From Pseudoalteromonas sp. P1-25 (GTDB taxonomy: Bacteria > Pseudomonadota > Gammaproteobacteria > Enterobacterales > Alteromonadaceae), in the NCBI RefSeq assembly GCF_001401805.1, contig NZ_LKDW01000017.1, positions 26,942 to 90,941 of the forward strand: a DNA stretch of 64,000 nucleotides. Direction: 5' to 3'. The stretch's first letter is position 1; each line of letters starts with the position of its first letter. Under the pieces are notes generated by a model. It made no database searches, was not told the origin of the DNA, and worked only from the letters and a program-made list of their open reading frames with translations. The position numbers and the translations under genes were made by a program. Of the stretch, positions 54,764 to 63,750 are shown piece by piece.

Positions 54764-56102
54764 ATTTATATTCTCCAATTCCACCGTATGCGTTTAATCG
54801 GTTATACAACGTTTTTGTGCTGATCCCTAGCATTTGCGCAGCGAGTGTTTTATTCCCTTGCACTTTATCTAGCGTGGCGTGAATTAGCTCTTTTTCAACT
54901 TCTTCGATTGTTTGCCCAGCCGAAACATGGTTGTCTGCTGCTTGCGTATTTACCCGCGAAAACGGCGACTCTAAGCTATCTGGTAAGGTAATTTCACTTG
55001 TCTGCGGATCGCTCATAATAAAGGCACGATGAATAGCATGGCGCAGTTCACGTACATTACCCGGCCACTCGTATTGCTGAAGCTCTTTGAGTTGCTCATT
55101 ATGCCAATAAAACGCAGTGCCATTTTCATCGTTAAGCTGTTCTAAAAAAGCTTTAGCAAGCAATGGTATATCTTCTTTTCGTTCACGCAGTGCGGGTATA
55201 TCTATAGGGAAAACCGCAAGTCTAAAATAAATATCTTCACGAATAACATTATTTTGTGCCAGATCAGTCAGTGAACGGTTAGTAGCAGAAATAACGCGGC
55301 AGTTTATAGGCAATTCACGATTGCCACCTACGCGTGTTACCTTTTTAGTTTCAAGCACACGCAGTAAGTTTGGCTGCATATCAATAGGCATTTCAGTGAC
55401 TTCATCTAAAAATAATGTGCCGCCATCAGCTTGCTCAAATACCCCTTCTTTACGGGCAATTGCACCAGTAAACGCCCCTTTTTCATGGCCGAATAGTTCA
55501 CTACCGATTAGCTCTTTAGATAAAGCACCACAGTTGCTTGCCACTAAAGGACCCTCGCATTGGCTAGCATTATGAATAGCCTGCGCAACCACCTCTTTAC
55601 CAGCACCGCTTTCACCCATTAGCATTACATTAGCATTGGTTTTAGCTACACGCTCAATCATGGTGTAAAGCTTTTGCATTGGCGCTGATTCACCAATTAG
55701 ACTATTAAAGTGGCGTGTAATAGCTGGAGCTTTTGTCTTTTTAACTGTTTTTTTAGGGCCGTTTAATACCAGCTCTAGGTCTTCGCGTTGTAGTGGCTTT
55801 AATAAATGCCCAACATCTTGCTCGCACATATCTGCCAAAATCCCTTTTACTGAAGGGTGGCCAGAAATAAGCGTTACTTTAGGAGACTGTCCAATCATTT
55901 TTAAATGATCAAGCAAATGAAGGCCACTGCCATCTGGCAGCATAAAATCGAGCAACACATGATCAAAGGTATTATTTTCAAACCATTGATGCGCTTCTTT
56001 TAAGCTGGTTGCAGTACAAATGTTGTGTCCGAGGAATTCGACAATGTGGCAAACAACGTCACTAAATTCAACGTCATCGTCGACTAAAAGTATGTTTAAC
56101 AT
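54762..56102 (-). CDS. Sigma-54-dependent response regulator (NtrC family)
   Basis: The 446-residue activator has a receiver domain (LLVDDDVEF, Asp in HVLLDFMLPDGSG), an AAA+ central domain with Walker A GESGAGKEV, the sigma-54 contact loop GAFTGA, Walker B LFLDEVTEM and arginine finger region. A Fis-type helix-turn-helix follows at the C terminus (LAAQMLGISTKTLYNRLNAYGG). Phosphorylation should drive oligomerisation and activation of sigma-54 promoters. It is the first gene of the signalling cluster and is separated from the rest by a terminator and repeat. The cognate kinase is probably in the cluster. Confidence 0.93.
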   Translation of the reverse strand: MLNILLVDDDVEFSDVVCHIVEFLGHNICTATSLKEAHQWFENNTFDHVLLDFMLPDGSGLHLLDHLKMIGQSPKVTLISGHPSVKGILADMCEQDVGHLLKPLQREDLELVLNGPKKTVKKTKAPAITRHFNSLIGESAPMQKLYTMIERVAKTNANVMLMGESGAGKEVVAQAIHNASQCEGPLVASNCGALSKELIGSELFGHEKGAFTGAIARKEGVFEQADGGTLFLDEVTEMPIDMQPNLLRVLETKKVTRVGGNRELPINCRVISATNRSLTDLAQNNVIREDIYFRLAVFPIDIPALRERKEDIPLLAKAFLEQLNDENGTAFYWHNEQLKELQQYEWPGNVRELRHAIHRAFIMSDPQTSEITLPDSLESPFSRVNTQAADNHVSAGQTIEEVEKELIHATLDKVQGNKTLAAQMLGISTKTLYNRLNAYGGIGEYK

Positions 56103-56340
56103 GATAAATCCCTATGCTTTTCTTGTTATTCTACGCGCCCTATTATGCAAATAAAAGGGGCGACAAGAATCTCTAAAAAATGATTAAACTATTGAGTCTT
56201 TTAACGTTTAATTTTAATAACCAAGTATGTACGTACACTTAAGCCATATCGATCATAATTTTTTTAGAAATTATAATTATTTTCATTACTCACCCATTAT
56301 ACCAGCTGATACAATTTTAACGTCATAAAAAGGAGACAAA

Positions 56341-56859
56341 ATGCAATTATTAAAAACCATGGTTCATCCTGGTATAAATTTAAACCAAGGCACTCAATTT
56401 ACTCGCCGTACAGGCCGCGCTATTGTGATTAAAGATGCACATATTTTATTAATGTATACCCGTCGCTACGAAGACTACAGCTTACCCGGCGGCGGTGTGG
56501 ATGAAGGTGAAACCCTAGAGCAAGGGTTAATAAGGGAGCTTAGCGAGGAAACTGGCGCGCAAAATATACAAATTATTAAACCGTTTGGGTTATACGAAGA
56601 ATACCGCCCTTGGTATAAAGACGACTTTGATATTATACATATTCAGTCGTATTGCTATCTATGCGATGCAGACAAAGCACTTGGTAAAGCACAGCTTGAA
56701 CATTACGAGCAACAAAATGGTATGACGCCTAAATGGGTTAATATTCACGACGCCATTGCACACAACGAGCGCACAATCAGCCTTAGCGACAAACAAGGGT
56801 TGTCTATCATTCGTGAAACTTATCTACTAAAACAAATAGCACAGCAACTGTTTAACTAA
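56341..56859 (+). CDS. Nudix hydrolase
   Basis: The 172-residue cytoplasmic hydrolase has a complete Nudix box, GGGVDEGETLEQGLIRELSE followed by ETGA (residues 50-72), fitting GX5EX7REUXEEXGU. It splits nucleoside diphosphates linked to another moiety; the substrate is not predictable. Start ATG has AAGGAG seven bases upstream. It stands alone, divergent from the sigma-54 regulator. Confidence 0.92.
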   Translation: MQLLKTMVHPGINLNQGTQFTRRTGRAIVIKDAHILLMYTRRYEDYSLPGGGVDEGETLEQGLIRELSEETGAQNIQIIKPFGLYEEYRPWYKDDFDIIHIQSYCYLCDADKALGKAQLEHYEQQNGMTPKWVNIHDAIAHNERTISLSDKQGLSIIRETYLLKQIAQQLFN

Positions 56860-57041
56860 GGCTGTAAAAATTGCATAAAGCAGTATTTTTTACTGCTTGC
56901 TCATTACTTAGTTTTAATTTTCGCCACATCATAAAACTTAAAGACATTACTATTCAAATACTTAAGCTAAATTTTGCTTTATAAAACAAACTGGCTTTGT
57001 GTTTGCACCCTTACCGATAACTAATTTGTAAGGAGATAAAA

Positions 57042-58418
57042 ATGAGTAACACAGTTAAAACGATTAATCCCGCAACTGAGCAAACCATTGATACCTACAC
57101 ACTGCTTTCTCAAGAAGAAGCTGAACAGGTAGTCGAAAAATCTCACGAAACATATTTAAAATGGCGTCAAACTTCATTTACCGAACGTGCTAAATGTTTA
57201 AATAAATTAGCCTCTTTATTTGAAGAGCAAAAAGAATCTATTGCTAAATTAATGACCGAAGAAATGGGTAAAGTGTACGAGCAAGGCTTTCAAGAAATTG
57301 AACTGTGCGCTGGTATTTGTCGTTACACAGCCGAAAACGGCCCACAAGTACTTGGCGATGAAGAGCGCGATATGGATGGCGGCCGCGCTATTATTAGCTA
57401 CCAACCAACGGGCGTATTATTAGGTATTCAGCCTTGGAACTTCCCGCTTTATCAAGTAATTCGTTACAGTGCTGCTAACATTATGGCTGGTAACACGACC
57501 GTCCTTAAACATGCGGGCAATGTATTTGGCATGGCAGAGAAAATCGATAGCTTATTTAAACAAGCGGGCTTCCCTGACTATTGCTTTAGCAACTTACTGA
57601 TTGATGGCAAAACTGCCAGCGCGCTTATTTCGCACAAAGCAATCAGCGGCGTAACCTTTACAGGCAGTGATGGCACGGGTAAAAAAGTAGCCGAAGAAGC
57701 CGGCAAGCACGTTAAAAAAACAGTGCTTGAGCTTGGCAGCAACGATGCCTACTTAGTTCTTGATGATGCCGATTTAGACCTTGCTGTTGAAACCTGTGTT
57801 ACAGGGCGCATGATCAACAACGGCGAAACTTGCGTATCGGCAAAGCGCTTTGTGGTTATAGAGTCTTTATATGATGACTTTAAAGAAAAAATTAAAGCGC
57901 AATTTGAAGCATTAAAAATGGGCGACCCGATGGCTGAAGATACAGACCTAGGCCCAATGGCTCGTGAAGATTTACGCGATAAAATTCACGACCAAGTAAT
58001 GCAATCTGTTAAAGCCGGTGCAAATGTAGTTACAGGTGGCGAGGTACCTTCGCAAACAGGTTACTACTACCCACCGACTATTCTTGATAATTTATCGCCG
58101 GGCATGCCAGCATACGACGACGAATTATTTGGCCCTGTAGCCTCGCTCATTAAAGCAAAAGACAACGACGATGCAATGCGCATCGCTAACGACTCTCGCT
58201 ATGGTTTAGGCGGTGGTATTTTCTCCAAAGACGAGAAAAAAGCCATAGAACTGGCTAAAAAGCACTTTGATACCGGTATGATCAACATTAACGGTTACGG
58301 CCTTGCCCAACCCAACCTACCGTTTGGTGGTGTTAAAGAAAGTGGCTACGGCCGAGAGCACGGCGGCTTTGGTATGCGCGAATTTGTGAATATCAAATGC
58401 ATTATGATTAATAGCTAA
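57042..58418 (+). CDS. sad: NAD(P)-dependent succinate-semialdehyde dehydrogenase
   Basis: The 458-residue aldehyde dehydrogenase has the general-base Glu in TVLELGSNDAYLVLDDADLD, the catalytic Cys in NNGETCVSAKRF, the cofactor-binding FTGSDGTGKKVAEEAG and the C-terminal NLPFGGVKESGYGREHG. NPATEQTIDTY at the start and NGYGLAQPNLPFGG point to the Sad/YneI branch of succinate-semialdehyde dehydrogenases, which feeds 4-aminobutyrate carbon into the TCA cycle. The exact substrate is inference. Start has AAGGAG upstream. It is monocistronic with two stacked hairpins after it. Confidence 0.88.
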   Translation: MSNTVKTINPATEQTIDTYTLLSQEEAEQVVEKSHETYLKWRQTSFTERAKCLNKLASLFEEQKESIAKLMTEEMGKVYEQGFQEIELCAGICRYTAENGPQVLGDEERDMDGGRAIISYQPTGVLLGIQPWNFPLYQVIRYSAANIMAGNTTVLKHAGNVFGMAEKIDSLFKQAGFPDYCFSNLLIDGKTASALISHKAISGVTFTGSDGTGKKVAEEAGKHVKKTVLELGSNDAYLVLDDADLDLAVETCVTGRMINNGETCVSAKRFVVIESLYDDFKEKIKAQFEALKMGDPMAEDTDLGPMAREDLRDKIHDQVMQSVKAGANVVTGGEVPSQTGYYYPPTILDNLSPGMPAYDDELFGPVASLIKAKDNDDAMRIANDSRYGLGGGIFSKDEKKAIELAKKHFDTGMININGYGLAQPNLPFGGVKESGYGREHGGFGMREFVNIKCIMINS

Positions 58419-58482
58419 TTTAGCTACACACGAAAAATACGCGTATTAAAAGAGTATTTATACGCGTTTTAAAAATGTTATT

Positions 58483-58519
58483 AAGCCTAAAGGTGAGCAA
58501 TCACTTTTAGGCTTTTTTA
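58483..58519 (+). terminator. Rho-independent terminator
   Basis: A 14-base arm AAGCCTAAAGGTGA pairs with TCACTTTTAGGCTT around GCAA, followed by T residues. An extra hairpin (ACGCGTA / TACGCGT) lies just upstream at about 58438-58470. Confidence 0.85.
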
Positions 58520-58841
58520 TGCGCGAATCTGCAGGTTTTATGCACTTATATTCCTATCCAACAAGTGTATTTAAAGCCATAAACACAGTGAGAAAATTAA
58601 AACTAAGCTGACAATTGATATAGAAAAACTGATACTAAGATTAGAGTTCAGATAGGCTAGGCAGGTAAGAGCGATGTGCAACCGGTAGGTAAACTCGTTG
58701 TGAACATAACCTCATTAGGGTATTTAATCAGTAACGCCTCGCACCAGTGGCCGGCCGTAGGACGATTCGTATGTTCAGGGCAAGATCGGTCATTAACGGC
58801 CATTCAATCCCTATATAGGTAACCCACTGCACGCGAGCGTT
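58520..58841. other. Non-coding left margin of the GC-rich block
   Basis: No gene is visible. Composition shifts from AT-rich to clearly GC-rich at about 58640-58740, marking the entry into foreign DNA. I see no insertion-sequence ends. Confidence 0.5.
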
Positions 58842-59357
58842 TCAACGGGTTACTTGTCCGCCTCGAGTTACAGGGCCATGGACTATTACCGTCGACGAGA
58901 TCGGCTCACCGTCCCGGCTCCATTCTCCGTGATCGTTCGCGTTAAGCGTGACGGTCACCGTGTTCTCACCCGGTTGCATCAAGCTGCCGGGTAAATGGAA
59001 CCACATCGAATATGCCCGCGCGATCTTCGCGCCGTTCAAGTAGATATGGGCGTGGCCTTCGTTGAAGACCGATTTGCGGTTGATCCGCGACGGGGTGAAG
59101 GTAAAGTTCTCTGTCAGAATTTGCACATTGTAGCCGTCCATCGCGTCGGGGAAGACAAGATGCGTCACCGTGGGCGCGGGCAGTTCGGCGGACACTTCAC
59201 GGGGCGGATGGGAATGGCCGACCATGCCGCTCATAGTCATTTGCATCGGTGCCTTGGCAGTGTCCGATGCCCCATTTGTATCTTGAGCAAGCGGGAAAAG
59301 AGTCATCACGATCACCGCGACGGCGGCCCCGATAATGAGATAGGCGAGCTTTTCCAT
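58842..59357 (-). CDS. Membrane-anchored protein in foreign GC-rich block
   Basis: This is a 171-residue protein with one N-terminal membrane helix (LIIGAAVAVIVMTLFPL) and a periplasmic beta-rich domain. The domain carries FNEGHAHIYLNGAKIARAYSMWFHLP and VTLNANDHGEW, a pattern I associate with conserved secreted proteins of alphaproteobacteria, of unknown function and often near metal-related genes. His/Met-rich stretches (MQMTMSGMVGHSHP) suggest metal binding, possibly copper; that is inference. It is 11 bases downstream of the YHYH gene and certainly co-transcribed. Codon use is GC-rich, unlike every neighbour. Confidence 0.75.
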   Translation of the reverse strand: MEKLAYLIIGAAVAVIVMTLFPLAQDTNGASDTAKAPMQMTMSGMVGHSHPPREVSAELPAPTVTHLVFPDAMDGYNVQILTENFTFTPSRINRKSVFNEGHAHIYLNGAKIARAYSMWFHLPGSLMQPGENTVTVTLNANDHGEWSRDGEPISSTVIVHGPVTRGGQVTR

Positions 59358-59368
59358 CGCGCGCTGCC

Positions 59369-60352
59369 TTATTGACCCGGAGGCGGGGGCAGAACCGCGC
59401 GCAATTCATCGACCGAAATGCCAAGGGCTTCCGCAGCCGCGTCGAGATCCGGTGGGCCATCGCCGAGGGCCTCGGTCAGGGCTGCCTCACTGACGCCCAA
59501 TTTTTCGGCCACAGCTTTAAAGTCGGGGCGGCCGCCACGAGCAGCTATTTCGACCTCTCCATGATAGCAATCAATGGAATAGGGGGCTTCGTCCGCGGTC
59601 AGATGGTAGTGATAGATGCCATCGGAAAACTCGGGGGTGACGCCAAAATGCCCGCCGCATTCATCCAGATCGGCATTGGTCATCACGACACCGCCCTCCC
59701 CCTGATTGGCATACGCGGGAAACCCATCCTGCAACACGCCGATCATTCTCGAATGCTCCCCTCTTACGTCGACCTTGGAACTCAGGCAGATCGGTACGCC
59801 ATGATAGTGGTAGGTTGTGCCGTCGCCCAGAGGGTGGCCGTTGCATTCATCCACAAATGCCGCGTGATCGTGGATGATTTTGTCGTCGAGAGCCACGATG
59901 GTCTGCTCCATATCCTCGTAGTCATTGAAGATGCGTGCCCCGTTGATGGCGAACCCGATCTCCCCCAACATTGTCTGGGTGGGCGTTTCAGAATAGACGG
60001 GCTGCGTGGTGATCGTCGTGTCGATGAGAGATGCCTCGATGTCGCCTGCATCAAGCGTCCAGAATGTCGCGTCCGGGTTGGTACTGAACGGCATCATACT
60101 AGGATCGTCCGGAACCAGATAGGCATCGGCTAAATAGGTTGAGGGGATGCCATCTGATTGGTAGCGGAACGTCCGCTCTTCGGGGTTCAGCGTGATGGTG
60201 ACGTTGTCACTCCACTGCGCAGCCTTGATTCCGGCAGTGGTGTCAACGGCGAAACCAGACACATTCTGCGTGTCGGATGACGAAAAGTGCAGTACGCATA
60301 CGGCAACCAGGACCGATGCGGCAGCTGTGATGTAAAGAGCTTTGTTCGACAT
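59369..60352 (-). CDS. YHYH-domain secreted protein
   Basis: The 327-residue protein has an N-terminal signal/anchor (ALYITAAASVLVAVCVLHFSS) and a YHYH domain. Both hallmark repeats are present: DGTTYHYHGVPIC (about 178-190) and DGIYHYHLTADEAPYSIDCYHGEV (about 245-268). The last 50 residues hold two copies of a short helical repeat (KLGVSEAALTEALGDGPPDL / ALGISVDELRAVLPPPPG). YHYH proteins are widespread in marine bacteria and of unknown function. Strong GC bias and alphaproteobacterial-type codon use indicate lateral transfer. It is the first gene of a two-gene operon. Confidence 0.85.
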   Translation of the reverse strand: MSNKALYITAAASVLVAVCVLHFSSSDTQNVSGFAVDTTAGIKAAQWSDNVTITLNPEERTFRYQSDGIPSTYLADAYLVPDDPSMMPFSTNPDATFWTLDAGDIEASLIDTTITTQPVYSETPTQTMLGEIGFAINGARIFNDYEDMEQTIVALDDKIIHDHAAFVDECNGHPLGDGTTYHYHGVPICLSSKVDVRGEHSRMIGVLQDGFPAYANQGEGGVVMTNADLDECGGHFGVTPEFSDGIYHYHLTADEAPYSIDCYHGEVEIAARGGRPDFKAVAEKLGVSEAALTEALGDGPPDLDAAAEALGISVDELRAVLPPPPGQ

Positions 60353-60515
60353 TCTGGGTATCCTTTTATATTTGAAGTTCTACCAAATGCAAAGCCTCTG
60401 GCTCAGTTCTCATCTAGATTGCGGCAGCTGTGCGGCGTCGCGCAACTCCGAGCCCAGCACCTTGCCCCCATGCCGGTTCCGCAGTCTTAATGTCAACGTG
60501 GTGAGCGCTTCGTTA

Positions 60516-60595
60516 TCACGCCAGGCGGCGTGAACCTCAACAAGCGTGACCTGGCTCACCGCACGCTTCGTTGCGATAGGCTCGTTGTCTATCGC
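60516..60595. repeat. Cluster of three strong hairpins
   Basis: The stems are TCACGCC/GGCGTGA (60516-60533), AAGCGTG/CACGCTT (60542-60568) and GCGATAG/CTATCGC (60573-60595). They lie at the edge of the GC-rich block upstream of the YHYH gene. They could be recombination-site structure or regulatory RNA hairpins. Confidence 0.6.
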
Positions 60596-60974
60596 ATAAC
60601 AATTTTATAGTGCGCCATTCATGCATCTTCCTGCCGAGGTTACGCGCATGTGCATGTATTACTAAAACTATTTTTAACAAAAAATGTAATGCAATGCCAA
60701 CTATAATATTTTTATTAACACTAAAGGTATTCAGAAAAAGAAGATACGCTCATCGTTCATTTTTTTGAATATATGCGCGAGCTACACAGTGTGGAAATCA
60801 ATTAACTCTTATTTTAAGTCAAACTCAATGTTTAGCTATTTCTGAAAAATAGATATTAGGGCATTTATTCCAACTCACTTTGGGGCAGAAACGAGTTAAA
60901 CCGGAAAGGCAACTCCACGCCCAGACCCACTCAACTGCATAAAATATTGATCATAAGGCAAGGTATTTTACTGT

Positions 60975-61000
60975 GTCGGATGGCGCTTCGCTTATCCGAC
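60975..61000. repeat. Short REP-like hairpin
   Basis: GTCGGAT ... ATCCGAC forms a 7-bp stem with a 12-base loop in intergenic DNA. It resembles the REP-like palindromes scattered in gammaproteobacterial genomes. This window holds only one clear copy. Confidence 0.5.
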
Positions 61001-61092
61001 CTACACAAGCTGATGAAGTACCATGAGTTAAACTTGGGCGTTCAAGTTTAAACATATTCAACTAACAGCTAATAGCTAAAAACTAATAGCTA

Positions 61093-62172
61093 TCACTTCT
61101 TCTCAAACCTTGGCACCTTTCGCTTATCGGCTTTGCTCATAGCAAGCTCTTGAATTTCTTCTTGCTTAAGCTCTTTTGGTTTATCTTCTAATGATTGCTG
61201 CTTGGCGTTTTCAAACACCAGTTCGGTAAGTAATGCAAAATGATCAGAGCCATATTTAGCAAGGCGCTTAATGCGTTTTGCTTTAAAGCCTTGGCTGTGA
61301 AATAAATGGTCAAGCGGCCAGCGCATAAAAAAGTAACTTGCGTGAAAGGTGTTGTAAAAGCCACGGCCTTTACGTGGGTCTAAAAAACCACTTATTTGCA
61401 TAAATAAACGCGTGCTGCGCGACCAAGCTACGTCGTTTAAATCGCCGGCTACAATGGTCGGGCGTGATGGATTTTTAAGTGCTTTTGCCACCATTATGAG
61501 CTCCGAGTCGCGTGGGCGCGATGAGTCTTCTTCAGTAGGGCTTGGTGGCGCGGGGTGTATAAAGTGCCCTTGCATTTCAAGGCCTTCATTGTTTTCGAAC
61601 AATATATGAATTGAAGGTATATCGTCTTCAATGAGCTCACATATTTGCGCATCAAGGATTTTAAATTTACTGTATAGGTGCATGCCATAACGGTTGTCTT
61701 TTGGGCACTCTATAAAGTATGGGTAGTTTTTTTTAAGAACAGCTAATTTGTTTTCCCACCAGCTATCGCTTTCAAGAGTTATCAACAAATCAGGCTGGTG
61801 CTTATCAACTAGTGAGATTAGTTGCTCACTATTGTGGTTTGACATAAGTACATTAGCCGACATGATTCTTACACTGTGATCTTCGCTCACTGAGGCGGTT
61901 TTAACTTCTTTTTTAGCAAGCCAAGTGTAAGGAAATATCCATTTCCCTTGTAATATCATGGTTAGTAATGCGGTTAAAGCAGTATACAAGTACCCGCTAT
62001 TGCCGCTTTGCCACAGTAAATACAACGACACGACTGCAACAGCGCTAGCTATATAAAATACCTGAAGTCGGACAAAGTCGCAGCTGCGCACTAAATAGTG
62101 CTGACTGTACGACATAGGTAACAAGGTCACTAATAAAAAAAAGCCAATGATTAGAGCCAGTGCAATGAGCAT
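61093..62172 (-). CDS. Membrane-bound endonuclease/exonuclease/phosphatase family protein
   Basis: The 359-residue protein has about three membrane helices in the first 100 residues, then a cytoplasmic or periplasmic EEP domain. The metal site is visible: Asn in MSANVLMSN, Glu in LLITLESDSWW, the DLND pair in IVAGDLNDVAWS and SDH in KYGSDHFALL. Members of this membrane-anchored branch (YafD-like) are of uncertain substrate; DNA, phosphoinositide-like lipids and sphingomyelin are cleaved by relatives. A basic C-terminal tail follows (ADKRKVPRFEKK). Start has AAGGA upstream. Confidence 0.85.
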   Translation of the reverse strand: MLIALALIIGFFLLVTLLPMSYSQHYLVRSCDFVRLQVFYIASAVAVVSLYLLWQSGNSGYLYTALTALLTMILQGKWIFPYTWLAKKEVKTASVSEDHSVRIMSANVLMSNHNSEQLISLVDKHQPDLLITLESDSWWENKLAVLKKNYPYFIECPKDNRYGMHLYSKFKILDAQICELIEDDIPSIHILFENNEGLEMQGHFIHPAPPSPTEEDSSRPRDSELIMVAKALKNPSRPTIVAGDLNDVAWSRSTRLFMQISGFLDPRKGRGFYNTFHASYFFMRWPLDHLFHSQGFKAKRIKRLAKYGSDHFALLTELVFENAKQQSLEDKPKELKQEEIQELAMSKADKRKVPRFEKK

Positions 62173-62195
62173 TTAAATATCCTTATAAAGTGTAC

Positions 62196-62558
62196 TTAAC
62201 GAGTTAGAATTGAAAGTATTTCTCGGGTGTCGTGCACCATATGAATAATTGTACGGTCAATTTTTATACTTACTGTACCATTATCTCTGGAGCGTTCAAT
62301 AACGCGGCCTTTTTTATATACATTGCGATCTAGGTAATCGCCTTTGTGGTAACGCTTACTTAGCCCTGGTGGTGTCCAACCAGCACGTACTAATTTTTTG
62401 TGCTGCTTTTTAGATAGTTTATTGCTGCTTTTATAGTTGTGCTGCTGATGTTTATGGTGGCCGTTTTTATGGCCGTGATTGTCTTTATTGGGCTTTGCCT
62501 GGGCATTAATGCTAACCAAGGCGCCTGCTAAAAATACAGTGAATAAAAACGCTTTCAT
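62196..62558 (-). CDS. RcnB/CigR-like small periplasmic protein
   Basis: The 120-residue protein has a Sec signal peptide (MKAFLFTVFLAGALVSINAQA), a His/Lys-rich segment (HGHKNGHHKHQQHNYK) and a C-terminal RcnB-like fold (TPPGLSKRYHKGDYLDRNVYKKGRV). RcnB proteins are periplasmic and influence metal homeostasis. The histidines could bind Ni, Co or Zn; that is inference. It sits 23 bases upstream of the EEP gene, so the two may be co-transcribed. Confidence 0.75.
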   Translation of the reverse strand: MKAFLFTVFLAGALVSINAQAKPNKDNHGHKNGHHKHQQHNYKSSNKLSKKQHKKLVRAGWTPPGLSKRYHKGDYLDRNVYKKGRVIERSRDNGTVSIKIDRTIIHMVHDTREILSILTR

Positions 62559-62634
62559 AAATAATCTCTAATAAAGTTAATGACTAAAGATTATCAAACA
62601 CGGCTGAACATCGTATGAAACTTAAAAATAGCTT

Positions 62635-62883
62635 TTATCGCTGCTTATACTGTGTTTTACAGTGGCTGCGCATTATGGCTGGGTCTCGTAATTTTAAATG
62701 CTTTGTTTTACGCCCTGCATGACGTTTACGCCACACTTTAAAACTGCCCTTTGAAATGTGCCCCCTCATAAACGATACAAGCTGTGAATAATTAAGTCCG
62801 TATAACTGCTCTATAGCCTCAAAGGGAGTTCTGTCTTCCCACGCCATTTCTATGATTCGCGATTGTTGCTCTGCGTTAAACAT
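62635..62883 (-). CDS. TIGR03643-family small protein
   Basis: This is an 82-residue basic cytoplasmic protein with the family core IIEMAWEDRTPFEAIEQLYGLNYSQLVSFMRGHISKGSFKVWRKRH (about 9-55), probably a helix-turn-helix-like fold. Members are conserved in marine gammaproteobacteria and in Bacteroidetes, often next to cryptochrome or photolyase genes, but none is present here. The function is unknown. Confidence 0.82.
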   Translation of the reverse strand: MFNAEQQSRIIEMAWEDRTPFEAIEQLYGLNYSQLVSFMRGHISKGSFKVWRKRHAGRKTKHLKLRDPAIMRSHCKTQYKQR

Positions 62884-63002
62884 GGTTATCTCTTAAAAAT
62901 TTAAACTTATACGAGAAGAAAAAATACATAGATCATCACCTCGAGGGCGAATATCACTGTATAATAAACACACTAACATAAGAAAAAATTGGATTTATAT
63001 TT

Positions 63003-63695
63003 ATGCGCACATTACTGCTGCTTTTAGCTTTTAGTTTTTCTTCGCTATTATTAGCCGCGCCAAATAAAACGCTACGCTGTGCAACGACTCACTACCCGCC
63101 TTTTACAATTTACGATACCCAAACGCGCACTTTTACAGGCATAGATATAGACTATTTAACTTTTATAGAGCGTAATTTAGGTGTAACCATTGAGGTGGTA
63201 CATTTACCGTGGGCACGTATAAAAAAAGAAATAAAGTTAGGCTACTACGATTGCTACTTTTCGTTGGCAAATAATACTGAGCGAGCACAATATTTAGAAT
63301 TTACTAATGAACCACTACACACCACCCAATTTGGTTTATTTAGCACAGAAAAAGAAAACCTTAATAATGACTTATCAAATTCACGTATTGCTATGCTAAG
63401 AGGCGTTAAATTACCCAGTGTACTGGCAAAAGAATATAATCTTAAACAAAGCAACTTTATGCATTCACTTTCAACCAAAGCCACGTTTGATTTGCTTGAT
63501 AAACAGCGTGTTGACTACGCAATTACTAATTATCAAGCCGGTTTATGGTACTCAAAAGGCTATAAAAACATACATGCTAAGCAGCTTGAAGGGTACGCCC
63601 TGCCTGTTTATATTGCTTTTAAGCACGGCGTAGTCGATACCACACTCGTTGATGAACAAATAAAACGCTATAAAGCGCAATTCGGTGTACGCTAA
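63003..63695 (+). CDS. Periplasmic substrate-binding protein, amino-acid type (SBP_bac_3)
   Basis: The 230-residue protein has a Sec signal peptide (MRTLLLLLAFSFSSLLLAAP) and the two-lobed binding fold of family-3 solute-binding proteins: LRCATTHYPPFTIYDTQTRTFTGIDIDYLTFIERNLG followed by the second-lobe region. There is no transporter gene nearby, so it may serve a sensor role, as many small SBP-like proteins do in this group. The length is slightly short but complete. Confidence 0.85.
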   Translation: MRTLLLLLAFSFSSLLLAAPNKTLRCATTHYPPFTIYDTQTRTFTGIDIDYLTFIERNLGVTIEVVHLPWARIKKEIKLGYYDCYFSLANNTERAQYLEFTNEPLHTTQFGLFSTEKENLNNDLSNSRIAMLRGVKLPSVLAKEYNLKQSNFMHSLSTKATFDLLDKQRVDYAITNYQAGLWYSKGYKNIHAKQLEGYALPVYIAFKHGVVDTTLVDEQIKRYKAQFGVR

Positions 63696-63708
63696 TGAAG
63701 GTAGCCCA

Positions 63709-63750
63709 TGTTAACTAAATTACCAAAATGGGTTGAGTATGGCGCGTTTG
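63709..63750 (+). pseudogene. Interrupted gene start, possible DUF1275 membrane protein
   Basis: From the ATG at 63709 the frame reads MLTKLPKWVEYGAFALG and then stops within unrelated sequence at about 63765. The N terminus looks to me like that of YoaK/DUF1275 membrane proteins of this genus. An AAGG ribosome site precedes it. The remaining gene would lie beyond the window, after the inserted repeat. Confidence 0.4.

Larger units (their letters stand above)
60353..61092. other. Long non-coding region across the foreign block boundary
   Basis: The first about 290 bases (to about 60640) are GC-rich with three stem-loops; the rest returns to AT-rich host composition. No credible gene is present. 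A short dispersed hairpin sits at 60975-61000. Confidence 0.55.

Noticed and set aside
60500..60612. Integron attC site or gene cassette for the GC-rich block
   Set aside because: The hairpins and a GTTATGC-like motif (minus strand) are suggestive, but no matching core pair with correct spacing or second attC on the other side could be found. Kept only as a hairpin observation.
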